64,000 bases of DNA from NCBI GenBank assembly GCA_029782365.1, contig JAKOUW010000160.1, positions 248,001 through 312,000 on the forward strand. Reading direction: 5' to 3'. The translations under genes were made by a program, and so were the position numbers. The stretch's first letter is position 1; each line of letters opens with the position of its first letter. The notes below the pieces were generated by a model that did no database searches, had not been told where the DNA came from, and saw nothing but the letters and a program-made list of their open reading frames with translations. The stretch comes from Chloroflexota bacterium (GTDB taxonomy: Bacteria; Chloroflexota; Anaerolineae; Anaerolineales; UBA4823). Shown here piece by piece: positions 25,391 through 33,885 of the stretch.

Positions 25391-27334
25391 ATGCGAGTCA
25401 TTGGCACTGCCGGCCACGTTGACCATGGCAAATCCACATTGGTGCAGGCGCTCACGGGCACACATCCCGATCGATTGAAAGAAGAACGCGAGCGGGAGAT
25501 GACCATCGATCTGGGCTTTGCCTGGCTGACTTTACCCAAAAGCGAGGCGCTGACCGATGGAGAAGAAGTGGGGATTGTCGACGTCCCAGGACATCGTGAT
25601 TTTATTGAGAATATGCTGGCTGGCGTTGGCGGCATCGATGCAGTACTTTTTGTCATCGCCGCTGATGAAGGGGTGATGCCGCAAACTCGCGAGCACCTGG
25701 CAATTTTAGATTTACTGCAGATTCATGCAGGCATTGTTGTTCTCACCAAAATCGATTTGGCGCCTGACGCGGAATGGCTCGAGCTGATCACTGAAGATAT
25801 TCGCTTGCTCATGCGGAACACTGTGCTGGAGAGCGCCCCGATTGCGCCAGTCTCAGCCCGCACCGGTCAGGGCTTGCCAGAACTCAAACAGGTTTTGGCC
25901 GCTTGCCTGGCCGAGCAGCCGCCGCGCCTGGACATGGGACGCCCCCGGCTGCCAGTCGATCGAGTATTTACTATGGCTGGCTTTGGCACGGTGGTGACAG
26001 GCACGCTGTTGGATGGCGTCTTGCAAGTTGGTGATGAAGTGGAATTATTGGCTGGCGAACGCGAGAAATTAACCGGCCGCGTGCGTGGATTACAAACTCA
26101 CAAGAAAAAAGAGAGTGCGGCTGTGCCAGGAAGCCGCACCGCAGCCAATGTCACAGGCCTGGAGGTCAGCGATATCCAGCGAGGTTGCGTGATTGCTCAT
26201 CCCGGTGATTACCAGGCCAGCCGCCGGTTAGATGTCCATTTTCGCTTATTGGCTGACGCCAGCCTGCCCCTCGAACATAGCGCTGAAGTCAAACTGTTCA
26301 TCGGCGCCGCGGAAAAAATTGCTCGAGTTCGCCTGTTAGGTGTAGAACGATTGAACCCTGGCGATTCCGGCTTCTTACAGCTTGAGCTGGAAGCGCCTGT
26401 GGTGACCGTGCGCGGTGATCACTACATCTTGAGGCGGCCATCGCCCGGCGAAACCCTCGGCGGTGGGATTATCCTGGATGCTCATCCCCGCCAGCGTTAT
26501 AAACGCTTTGCTGTGGACACACTGCAATACCTTCAAGCGTTAACAGTTGGTTCGCCGGTTGAAGTCTTTTACCAGGCTCTCGCCAGGTCAGGCGCAGTAA
26601 CCATACAGGAGTGCAGCGACCGGTCTGGGCTGTCTAACGATGCTGCCCGCCAGGCATTGGAAGAGCTGCGTGCCAGTCATCAGGTTCATGTAGTAGATTC
26701 TGATTCGGGCGTGGCGGCGCTGCCTTTTTCTGCGCTGATTTGCACACAAGCATATTGGGATAGTCTGCGCCTGAGAGCACTACAAGAGGTTAAAGCATTT
26801 CACCAGGCATATCCTCTGCGGCGAGGTCTCCCTCGCGAGGAATTGAAAAGTCGTTTACGCCTGGCGCCGCGCATTTTTTCGCCTTTAGTGCGCAGTTTAC
26901 TCAACGATGAAAGACTCGTCGAAGCGGGTTCTCTAATCTGGGATGCCGATCATACGATTCGATTGGATTTGCAGCAGCAGAAACAGGTAGATCGGTTAAT
27001 GGCGCGCTTCATATCTTCGCCTTATGCGCCACCGTCAGTAAAAGAATGCCTGGGAGAAATAAAAGACGATCTGTACACTGCCTTATTGGAACTGGGTGAA
27101 TTGATCCAGCTTTCTCCGGAAGTGGTTTTTCGGCGTAAAGATTATAATCAAATGGTTGCCGGTGTGTGCATGCTGATCCAACAGCACGGCCCAATCACTG
27201 CTGCACAGGTGCGAGATCACTTTAACACCAGCCGCAGGTATGCGCTGGCATTACTTGAACACCTGGACGCCACCGGGATAACTGTGCGGGAGGGGGATTT
27301 TCGCCGCTTAAAAACAAGTCAAAACCCGGTATAA
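25391..27334 (+). CDS. selB: Selenocysteine-specific translation factor SelB
   Basis: GTPase that carries Sec-tRNA(Sec) to the ribosome at a recoded UGA (647 aa). G1 is GHVDHGKST; G3 is DVPGHRDF; G4 is TKIDL. EREREMTIDLGFAWL is the SelB version of the effector loop. Elongation-factor beta-barrel domains follow, with VDRVFTMAGFGTVVTGTL. Winged-helix repeats end in VRDHFNTSRRYALALLEHLD, typical of SelB domain IV, which binds the SECIS RNA. Neither selA, selD nor a tRNA-Sec gene is in the window. The ribosome-binding site is weak. Confidence 0.94.
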   Translation: MRVIGTAGHVDHGKSTLVQALTGTHPDRLKEEREREMTIDLGFAWLTLPKSEALTDGEEVGIVDVPGHRDFIENMLAGVGGIDAVLFVIAADEGVMPQTREHLAILDLLQIHAGIVVLTKIDLAPDAEWLELITEDIRLLMRNTVLESAPIAPVSARTGQGLPELKQVLAACLAEQPPRLDMGRPRLPVDRVFTMAGFGTVVTGTLLDGVLQVGDEVELLAGEREKLTGRVRGLQTHKKKESAAVPGSRTAANVTGLEVSDIQRGCVIAHPGDYQASRRLDVHFRLLADASLPLEHSAEVKLFIGAAEKIARVRLLGVERLNPGDSGFLQLELEAPVVTVRGDHYILRRPSPGETLGGGIILDAHPRQRYKRFAVDTLQYLQALTVGSPVEVFYQALARSGAVTIQECSDRSGLSNDAARQALEELRASHQVHVVDSDSGVAALPFSALICTQAYWDSLRLRALQEVKAFHQAYPLRRGLPREELKSRLRLAPRIFSPLVRSLLNDERLVEAGSLIWDADHTIRLDLQQQKQVDRLMARFISSPYAPPSVKECLGEIKDDLYTALLELGELIQLSPEVVFRRKDYNQMVAGVCMLIQQHGPITAAQVRDHFNTSRRYALALLEHLDATGITVREGDFRRLKTSQNPV

Positions 27335-27350
27335 TCAATAGAAGGCTTCT

Positions 27351-28934
27351 ATGGGATCAAAACAGACATATCAATTGAGATCAATAACACTCTGGTCGCG
27401 CCTGGCTCTAGCAGGATTGGTGCTGTTGGCCATTCTTTCATGGTCGTTTGGCCTGCCATCCGCCCAGGCTGGCAGCGGAATCCCGGCTGCCGGAATAAAC
27501 CAACTCCCGGCGACAGATACAGCTACTCCAACAGCGACGGACACTGCGACCGCTACAGCAACTGAGACAGCCACCGCAACCGCGACGGATACTGCTACGG
27601 CGACATCCACTGCCACCAGCACCGCCACCGCTACCAATACCTCCACCCATACCCCAACGGCCACGGCTACCATCAGCGGCACCGCTACCGTCACAGCTAC
27701 CCCAACCCGCACCGGGACGATCACACCGGCCCCCGCGCTGACGGTGTCCGTCTCTCCAACCAGCGCACATGTGAATGACACTCTGACCTTTACAATCATA
27801 GCCCGCAATAACGGAACTGCTCCAGCGAATAACGCTGTGCTTTCGAATGCCTTCCCGGCATATATTGATGTTACTTCCGTAACCACTACCAAAGGTGTCG
27901 CGGCAAAATCGGCTCATTCGATCAGCGTCACCATCGGCGAGCTGGTCCCAAATGAATCTGTCCAGGTTGTCGTTGTCGTAAAGGTGAACAGCGCTGCCAC
28001 GCGTACGGAGACAGTCAGCAATGCGCCAGTTCTGACTTACAATAACACCTTATCCGTCGTTGCCAGTGTCAATTATACGGTTATTGCCACGGTTGTCCTG
28101 CCAGGTACGGGTGAAATCCCGTTGGATATCCTGCCGCAGACAGGCCTCACACTGCCGCTCGTTGCCCTCGGAGCTACGTTGGCGGCGCTCATCTTGTATC
28201 TGGGTGTGCGGTCGCGGCGGCCAAGCGTGCGTTTCTTCGCAGTTTTATTTGTGATTTTCACCGGGCTTGCCAGCCTGGTGGCTTGCCTGCCTGGAACCCA
28301 GCCTCAGTCAACCGCGGCACTCTCTCCAATACCAGCCACGCCGACCCGCACTTTACTCCCATACCGGCCTGCTTATGAGTTTTCGACCCCTGAAGCTTTG
28401 GTGACTTTGCCTTCATTCCCTGTGCCATCACCGACCCTGGCAAAACCGGTGGAACCTGGTCAGCCTGCTCCTGATACCAGCGGTGTGGTGCGCATTGTGA
28501 TTCCAGCAATGAACCTCGACACAGAGGTCAAATATGTGCCTTTTGACGGCTTGAGCTGGTATATCACCGGTTTGCGCCAAGAGGTCGCCTGGTTGGGTGA
28601 CACCTCGTGGCCAGGTTTGGGCGGTAATACGGTGCTGGCTGCGCACGTGACCGTTGCCGGGTTAGGCGATGGTCCATTCCGCTGGTTGGAGAATCTCAAA
28701 TCGGGCGATGTGATTACCTTGTACACCGAGCAGTATGTTTACACCTACAGTGTGAGGGATCAGATCATCATCGACGCCACAGATATGGGCGTCTCTCAAC
28801 AAACGGTGAAATCACAGTTAACCCTGATAACCTGCACCGGTTGGGATACCGAGTCACAATTTTACCGTTACCGGCGGGCTGTGTTTGCCGACCTGACGCG
28901 CTCAGAACCCTGGAAACAGGCAGATCATAGATAG
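27351..28934 (+). CDS. Fusion of DUF11 surface domain, LPXTG signals, lipobox and class-E-like sortase
   Basis: A 527-residue exported protein with an unusual order. A signal peptide ends near residue 41 (PSAQAGS). A Thr/Ala-rich linker covers about 54-130, and a DUF11/CARDB-like beta domain covers about 130-245. Two sorting-type motifs, LPGTG (250-254) and LPQTG (261-265), are followed by a transmembrane helix and RSRR, as in a complete cell-wall sorting signal. A second hydrophobic stretch ends in a lipobox, LVAC (Cys312). The C-terminus (about 375-520) is a sortase: His432 in AAHVTVAG, Cys495 in ITCTGW and Arg508/509. A TATAAT box lies at 27330-27335. No stop or frameshift separates the parts. 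It may be a true fusion, or an internal start near 28220 could yield a separate lipoprotein sortase. Confidence 0.88.
   Translation: MGSKQTYQLRSITLWSRLALAGLVLLAILSWSFGLPSAQAGSGIPAAGINQLPATDTATPTATDTATATATETATATATDTATATSTATSTATATNTSTHTPTATATISGTATVTATPTRTGTITPAPALTVSVSPTSAHVNDTLTFTIIARNNGTAPANNAVLSNAFPAYIDVTSVTTTKGVAAKSAHSISVTIGELVPNESVQVVVVVKVNSAATRTETVSNAPVLTYNNTLSVVASVNYTVIATVVLPGTGEIPLDILPQTGLTLPLVALGATLAALILYLGVRSRRPSVRFFAVLFVIFTGLASLVACLPGTQPQSTAALSPIPATPTRTLLPYRPAYEFSTPEALVTLPSFPVPSPTLAKPVEPGQPAPDTSGVVRIVIPAMNLDTEVKYVPFDGLSWYITGLRQEVAWLGDTSWPGLGGNTVLAAHVTVAGLGDGPFRWLENLKSGDVITLYTEQYVYTYSVRDQIIIDATDMGVSQQTVKSQLTLITCTGWDTESQFYRYRRAVFADLTRSEPWKQADHR
27513..27730 (+). repeat. Degenerate coding repeat (Thr/Ala-rich linker)
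   Basis: Imperfect six-base units alternate ACx and GCx codons, giving TATDTATATATETA-type protein sequence. The repeat remains in frame within the sortase fusion gene and encodes a flexible, probably wall-spanning linker. It is not a CRISPR or intergenic repeat, but it could vary in length between strains by slippage. Confidence 0.8.
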
Positions 28935-28938
28935 GTCT

Positions 28939-30543
28939 CTACTGCGAGTAAATCCACTCGCCGGCCAGCATGGTTTGCACCGGCGCTATCCTGGCAATCT
29001 CCTCTGGTGAACCGGCAAATGGGTCATTGTCCAAAACGATTAAATCGGCAGCAAAACCTGGGGAAAGCCGGCCGGTGAAATTTTCTGTCCCGGCAGCGAA
29101 TGCCGCGCCGGTGGTAAAACCTGCCATAGCTTCGTGCAAATTCAAGCGTTGAGCTGGATACCAACCCTGAGGACCAGGTTCTCCTGATTGGCGCTGGCGC
29201 GTGACAGCCGCGTGAAGGCCCCAGAAGGGGTTGGGGGATTCGACCGGCGCATCCGAACCAAATGCCAGGCGGGCTCCGTGATCAAGCTGGCTTCGCCAGG
29301 CATAGGCGAATTCTGATCTTTTGCCCCAATGTTCATCTGCCATGGTCATGTCCGAGGTAGCATGAATCGGCTGCATGGAGGCGATTATGTCCAGCGCGCC
29401 CAGGCGGTCAAGATCATCGGGGTGGAGCAGTTGAACGTGTTCGATGCGATGCCTCAGGCGGCCGTGAGCATCGAGTTGGTGCTGGCGTTCATACTCACGC
29501 AGCTGGCTGTAAGCCTGGAGCATTTCATGGTTGGCACGGTCGCCGATGGCGTGGACAGCCATGCTCAAGCCATGGTCGACAGCTTTGCGTCCGTGTTCGA
29601 AAAATTCTTCGCCGTCCAACATCAAAATGCCCAGGTTACTGAGGTCGGTCTCATAACTTTGCAGCATAGCGGCCGTTTGCGGGCCTAAGGCCCCGTCGGC
29701 AAAGGCTTTCACCGACCCAATGCGCAAATAATCATTGCCAAAACCGGTGCGCAGCCCGAGGGCAATGGCGTGGTCCAATTCGCCCAGAGGAATGCTCTTG
29801 GTCACGCGCAGTTTGAGTTGATCGCGAGCTTGAAGCGTTTGCAGAGCGGCGAAACAGCGCGGTCCATCGAAATCATGCAAACCGGTCAAGCCAACCCGCC
29901 ACAAAGTGGGCAGCGCCTGGCGGATTGCCTCCACCAGGTCTTCGTCCCCAGGTTCGGGGATGGCGCATTCTAGCAGGCGCATAGCGCTTTCGTACAATAT
30001 GCCATCCAGGTTGCCTGAGTCATCACGCCCCAGCCGGCCACCGTCAGGATCAGGCGAGCTGGCAGTCAGCCCAGCCTGCCGGAGCGCCAGGGAGTTTGCC
30101 CAACCGGCGTGCAGCGATTTGGCTGTCAGGTATACCGGGTTGCGGGGAGCGCAGGCATCCAGGTCAGAAGCGCTGCCGAAGCCTTCTGGCCAGCCATTCT
30201 GATTCCATCCATGGCCCAATATCCATTCACCTGGCTCCACCTGGCGGGCGCGTTCGGCAACATTGTCGAGGCATGCCTGCCGGGTGGCTGTCTCACAAAC
30301 CACCTTTTGCAGAGAAAGGGCATAATGCATCAGGTGAAAATGGGCATCCGTCAATCCCGGCAAAATTGTTTTCCCGCTGAGGTCGAAAAATTTAGCGCCC
30401 TCGCCGAATTCTGTCAGGATCTGTTGAGCAGTACCCAACGCCAGAACGTGGCCATTGTGAATAGCCATGGCTGAAGCGCGCGGGTAATGTTCATTCATCG
30501 TGTAAATGAGGGCGTGATACAAAACCTGGACATTCTCATTCAT
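28939..30543 (-). CDS. YtcJ-like metal-dependent amidohydrolase
   Basis: A 534-residue amidohydrolase superfamily member. LPGLTDAHFHLMHYAL provides the HxH metal site. Later features include GHGWNQNGWPEG, FADGALGPQTAAM, HAIGDRAN and RHRIEHVQLL, then FGSDAPVESPNPFWGLHAAVTR. These are the marks of the YtcJ/exoenzyme regulatory protein AEP-like subgroup. The substrate is unknown; these enzymes act on N-acyl or imidazolone-type compounds. It follows parB by four bases and may be read through from it. It converges with the sortase-fusion gene. Confidence 0.9.
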   Translation of the reverse strand: MNENVQVLYHALIYTMNEHYPRASAMAIHNGHVLALGTAQQILTEFGEGAKFFDLSGKTILPGLTDAHFHLMHYALSLQKVVCETATRQACLDNVAERARQVEPGEWILGHGWNQNGWPEGFGSASDLDACAPRNPVYLTAKSLHAGWANSLALRQAGLTASSPDPDGGRLGRDDSGNLDGILYESAMRLLECAIPEPGDEDLVEAIRQALPTLWRVGLTGLHDFDGPRCFAALQTLQARDQLKLRVTKSIPLGELDHAIALGLRTGFGNDYLRIGSVKAFADGALGPQTAAMLQSYETDLSNLGILMLDGEEFFEHGRKAVDHGLSMAVHAIGDRANHEMLQAYSQLREYERQHQLDAHGRLRHRIEHVQLLHPDDLDRLGALDIIASMQPIHATSDMTMADEHWGKRSEFAYAWRSQLDHGARLAFGSDAPVESPNPFWGLHAAVTRQRQSGEPGPQGWYPAQRLNLHEAMAGFTTGAAFAAGTENFTGRLSPGFAADLIVLDNDPFAGSPEEIARIAPVQTMLAGEWIYSQ

Positions 30544-30547
30544 AGAT

Positions 30548-31417
30548 TCACTCCGGCAGGAGGCGCTCTACCAGCGCATCCAGTTCTTCATCGGAATAAT
30601 AATGGATCACGATCGTGCCGCCGCTGCGTCCATGTGTTAAGCTGACTTTGGTGCTCAAACCCCGGCGCAGGCGCTCGGCAATGGCATGTAGCTCAGGGGG
30701 AATTGGCCTGGTAGGTCGGGCAGGAGGTTTCTCGCCGCTCAGTTTGCGGACCAGCTCTTCTGTTTGGCGGACGGTTAAATTATTCTTGAGAATGATTTGC
30801 AGAGCAGCCGTTTGCGCCTGAGGATTTGCCAAAGACAACAAGGCCCGGGCATGGCCTTCGCTGATCTCATCGCTTGCCAGGGCTTGCTGGATCGAAGGAG
30901 GCAACTTCAGCAGGCGCAGTGTATTGGTAACCGAGACACGGCTTTTACCAACGCGCGCCGCGATCTGTTCATGAGGCAGGTTAAATTCATCTGCTAACTG
31001 CCGATAAGCTTCTGCGGTTTCCAGCGGACTCAAATCGGCGCGTTGAACGTTTTCTACCAGGGCCAATTCAACCAACTCTTGCTGTGAGGCATCACGCACA
31101 ATTGCCGGCACGCTCAGTAGGCCAGCCTGGCGAGCAGCTAACAGGCGGCGCTCACCGGCGACAAGGATATAATCCTGGTCGCCGTTTTGCGTGACCAGCA
31201 GGGGTTGGATAATTCCGTGTTCCTTAATCGAGGCAGCTAACTCAGCCAGTTCAGCGGAGTCAAAATGACTGCGCGGTTGGCGAGGGTTGGATTGAATCTT
31301 ATCCACCGGAATTTGCAGCATCCCCTGGCGTGTTTCCCCACCAGTGGGCTGGCTGTCAAAATCACTGCCCGGGATAAGGGCGTCCAGCCCTTTACCGAGC
31401 CCACCTTTACGCGCCAT
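30548..31417 (-). CDS. parB: Chromosome partitioning protein ParB
   Basis: DNA-binding CTPase that loads at parS sites and works with ParA in chromosome segregation (289 aa). The N-terminus RKGGLGKGLDALIPG is typical. The CTP/partition motif is ILVAGERRLLAARQAGL. The helix-turn-helix is PHEQIAARVGKSRVSVTNTLRLLKLP, with SEGHARALLSL after it. The start at 31417 follows GGAGG by 6 bases; a longer frame upstream would overlap parA. No parS-like palindrome was recognised in the window. Confidence 0.95.
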   Translation of the reverse strand: MARKGGLGKGLDALIPGSDFDSQPTGGETRQGMLQIPVDKIQSNPRQPRSHFDSAELAELAASIKEHGIIQPLLVTQNGDQDYILVAGERRLLAARQAGLLSVPAIVRDASQQELVELALVENVQRADLSPLETAEAYRQLADEFNLPHEQIAARVGKSRVSVTNTLRLLKLPPSIQQALASDEISEGHARALLSLANPQAQTAALQIILKNNLTVRQTEELVRKLSGEKPPARPTRPIPPELHAIAERLRRGLSTKVSLTHGRSGGTIVIHYYSDEELDALVERLLPE

Positions 31418-31418
31418 G

Positions 31419-32207
31419 TCAAACCTCCACAGGAATCCGGATACCGTCGCCTTCCAGCACCTCACGGGCAAGCGAAGAGTAGGCATGCGCGCCATTTGAT
31501 TCAGGCGCATATGCGACGATCGGCTGGCCATAAGAAGGTGCTTCGGCCAGCCGGATGGAACGAGGAATCATTGCCTTAAACATCTGGTTGGGAAAATGCC
31601 GGCGGACTTCGTTGACCACATCGCCTGCCAACCTGGTGCGCCCGTCATACATGGTCATCACCACCCCGCGCACGCTCAATTCAGGAAAGAGGACGCTGCG
31701 AACTCGTTGGATGGTATTTGTGAGCTGGCCAATGCCTTCCAACGCCAGGTATTCACATTGCACCGGGATGATCACCCCGTGACGGGCGGCTACCAGGCCG
31801 TTTAATGTCAGCAAGCCGAGCGAAGGCGGGCAGTCGATCAAAATGTAATCATAACGATCGATCAGCGGCTTGATCGCCTCGCGCAGGCGGCCTTCGCGCG
31901 CCAATTCCGGCACAAGTTCAACTTCGGCGCCAGCCAGGGCGGTTGAAGCCGGTAGCAGGGAGATTTTTAAGCGAGGGTTATGCAAGATATACGGCCCGGC
32001 GGCAGCCTGGTTGATCAGTGTTTCGTAGGTGCCGCCTTTGACGGAAGTTTTTTCTACACCCAGGCTTGAAGTGGCATTGGCCTGTGGATCCAGATCAATC
32101 AGCAGTACACGCTGTCCAAAGTATGCCAAATAAGCTGCGAGATTGATGGCGGTGGTCGTTTTGCCAACGCCGCCTTTTTGATTGACCAGGGTGTACACAC
32201 GACCCAT
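31419..32207 (-). CDS. parA: Chromosome partitioning ATPase ParA/Soj
   Basis: Deviant Walker-type ATPase of 262 residues. The motif is NQKGGVGKTTTAINLAAYLA; switch segments are LLIDLDPQANATSSLG and DYILIDCPPSLGLLTLNGL. Length and motifs match chromosomal Soj. The start at 32207 is preceded by GGAGG; its ATG overlaps the stop of the PfkB-like gene (TGATG). parB follows with a one-base gap. The pair sits in the usual place near rnpA/yidC/khpB. Confidence 0.96.
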   Translation of the reverse strand: MGRVYTLVNQKGGVGKTTTAINLAAYLAYFGQRVLLIDLDPQANATSSLGVEKTSVKGGTYETLINQAAAGPYILHNPRLKISLLPASTALAGAEVELVPELAREGRLREAIKPLIDRYDYILIDCPPSLGLLTLNGLVAARHGVIIPVQCEYLALEGIGQLTNTIQRVRSVLFPELSVRGVVMTMYDGRTRLAGDVVNEVRRHFPNQMFKAMIPRSIRLAEAPSYGQPIVAYAPESNGAHAYSSLAREVLEGDGIRIPVEV

Positions 32208-33055
32208 CAAAGCACCTCCACCTTGCATTCCTGGATTTCTTCAGGTGTGGGGATACTGGCCAGGCCGACCCGGCTGATCGAATATGCGGCCAGTTGAGTG
32301 GCAAACCGGGCGGATTCCCAGGGATCACGTGTAAGCAGCAAGCGCGTGAAAAACGAAGCAGCAAAGATATCCCCGGCGCCGGTAGCATCAACTTCCTTGA
32401 TGGCGGGCGGACGGAACCGGCGCACATCTCCATTCCAGTACAGGCGAGCCCCCAGGTGGGCTTCGGTGACAGCCAGCACCCGGCTGGCGGAAGCCATTTC
32501 CTCGATTCTCGCCTCATTCCCGCCAACGTCTTCCACGCTAATCACCGCCGCGCCGGCCTGTGAGAGGATAAAACTGGCCTCCGGCCATTCAACGCTCCTC
32601 ACATGGCCATTGCTGTCCCAACCTCTCAGCCAGCCCTGCGGTGTAAGCCCAATCAGCGAGGAGGGAAAGCGGCGCACGATGGCGGGTTCAACTTCCTGGG
32701 CTACCGGCCCCAAGTGGACCAGGGGCGCCTGGCGCCATGGTTCAGGAATCATAAAATAATCCAGCATGGGCGCCACGCAGCGAACGGTCTGAATTCGACC
32801 ATTTTGGGTATAAATATTTTCGAACGTTGTGCTGATCTCAGCCGGAAAATTGGCAACAGGGATATCGCTTAACGCTCCCAGGGGGATCTCTGCGCCCCAA
32901 GAGGTGACAATTCCCACCCGAAATCCCAACGCCGCAGCCGTCAATGCAGCATAAGCCGCCGTTCCTCCCAGGCGCGGCCCATCGGGCGTCAAATCGCGTG
33001 TAAGATGACCGATAACCAGATAATCGATTTTTTCGAGGGTCAGCAGGTTATACAT
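32207..33055 (-). CDS. PfkB-family (ribokinase-like) sugar/nucleoside kinase
   Basis: A 282-residue kinase-like protein. The N-terminal half has the GG-x-AAYAALTAAALGFRVGIVTSWG segment. The C-terminal PfkB signature 2 is DATGAGDIFAASFFTRLL, containing the catalytic Asp and anion hole. The substrate cannot be told. It is the first gene of the parA-parB transcript. The gene begins one base after the predicted transcription start (TATAAT at 33063-33068), with no ribosome-binding site, so the mRNA is probably leaderless. Confidence 0.88.
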   Translation of the reverse strand: MYNLLTLEKIDYLVIGHLTRDLTPDGPRLGGTAAYAALTAAALGFRVGIVTSWGAEIPLGALSDIPVANFPAEISTTFENIYTQNGRIQTVRCVAPMLDYFMIPEPWRQAPLVHLGPVAQEVEPAIVRRFPSSLIGLTPQGWLRGWDSNGHVRSVEWPEASFILSQAGAAVISVEDVGGNEARIEEMASASRVLAVTEAHLGARLYWNGDVRRFRPPAIKEVDATGAGDIFAASFFTRLLLTRDPWESARFATQLAAYSISRVGLASIPTPEEIQECKVEVL

Positions 33056-33062
33056 AAATCAA

Positions 33063-33068
33063 ATTATA
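33063..33068 (-). promoter_or_regulatory. -10 box of the pfkB-like/parA/parB operon
   Basis: TATAAT on the minus strand ends 7 bases before the ATG at 33055. A start 7 bases downstream of the box leaves a leader of at most one base. No purine-rich ribosome-binding site fits between. No -35 is recognisable; its usual position overlaps the terminator of khpB. Confidence 0.65.
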
Positions 33069-33078
33069 CCCAAAATAA

Positions 33079-33111
33079 AAACAAACGGGCGTCAAAGCCG
33101 CCCGCTTGTTT
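33079..33111 (-). terminator. Rho-independent terminator after khpB
   Basis: The core stem CGGGCG/CGCCCG is extended by AAACAA/TTGTTT across a single mismatch, with a 7-base loop. On the minus strand it ends in GTTTGTTTTTATTTT. It lies 4 bases beyond the khpB stop codon and directly upstream of the next promoter, ending the ribosomal/insertase transcript. Confidence 0.85.
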
Positions 33112-33114
33112 GTT

Positions 33115-33873
33115 TCACTCCTCGACCGGTATGATGGTCACCTTACGGAAAGGTTCTTCTCCGATGCTTTCGGTGCGCACCTCGGGAATCTCGCGCAATT
33201 CCATGTGAACAATGCGGCGCTCCGCGGCTGGCATGGGCTCCAAAACTTGCCGCCGGCCAGTTTTAATTGCCTGGTCTGCCATCCGGCGTGCCAACTGCCG
33301 CACCTGGACGGAACGGCGTTCGCGATATTTTTCAACATCGATGACGACCGTCACTGAATGACCGATATGTTTGCTCACAATCAGGCTGGTAATATACTGC
33401 AGAGAGCCTAAAGTTTCAGCGCGCTTGCCGATCAGGATCGAAAGATCCTGCCCGGTAATATTCACCAGAACCGGGGCGGATTTTTGGCGGTCATCCGGTT
33501 CACCATATAGAATATCCAAATTGGCGTCGATGCCCATCAAATCCAGCAGCTCTGCCACGGTCTCACGGGTGACATGCAGGGTGAGATCCTCGATCAAAGC
33601 GCTTTGCATTTCGTCTTGCGGCTCGGCTTGGCTCTCTTCTGCCGCAGATTGGATCGGAGAGCGCTCAGGTTCTGGCGCAGAGGGCTGAACTTCTTTTACT
33701 GTCAGGCGCACACGCGCCTGGCGGGATCCCAGCCCAAACAGACCCCGCGTGCCTTCATCCAACACTTCGATTTCAACAGCGTCGCGCGGCAGACCCAGCT
33801 CTGCCAATCCATTCGCAATCGCTTCATCCGTGGTCGGTGCGATCATTTCAAGAGTGGCGCGTTTTTCAACCAT
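33115..33873 (-). CDS. khpB: RNA-binding protein KhpB (Jag/SpoIIIJ-associated)
   Basis: A 252-residue RNA-binding protein. The Jag-N domain (DEAIANGLAELGLPRDAVEIE and GTRGLFGLGSRQARV) is followed by a charged linker. A KH domain includes NITGQDLSILIGKRAETLGSLQYI, and an R3H domain includes RRSVQVRQLARRMADQAIKTGR. The gene follows yidC, its usual neighbour, with a 12-base gap. The family acts with KhpA on sRNA/mRNA and cell elongation in Gram-positives. Confidence 0.95.
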   Translation of the reverse strand: MVEKRATLEMIAPTTDEAIANGLAELGLPRDAVEIEVLDEGTRGLFGLGSRQARVRLTVKEVQPSAPEPERSPIQSAAEESQAEPQDEMQSALIEDLTLHVTRETVAELLDLMGIDANLDILYGEPDDRQKSAPVLVNITGQDLSILIGKRAETLGSLQYITSLIVSKHIGHSVTVVIDVEKYRERRSVQVRQLARRMADQAIKTGRRQVLEPMPAAERRIVHMELREIPEVRTESIGEEPFRKVTIIPVEE

Positions 33874-33885
33874 GATTTCCCTCTA

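Noticed and set aside
27513-27730. Repeat array that could be taken for CRISPR or an intergenic tandem repeat
   Set aside because: It stays in frame, codes for a Thr/Ala linker and has no unique spacers.
30548-32207. Possible parS sites or oriC near parA/parB and rpmH
   Set aside because: I saw no complete parS palindrome and no cluster of DnaA boxes; only isolated half-sites such as TGTTTCAC occur. A dnaA gene is absent.
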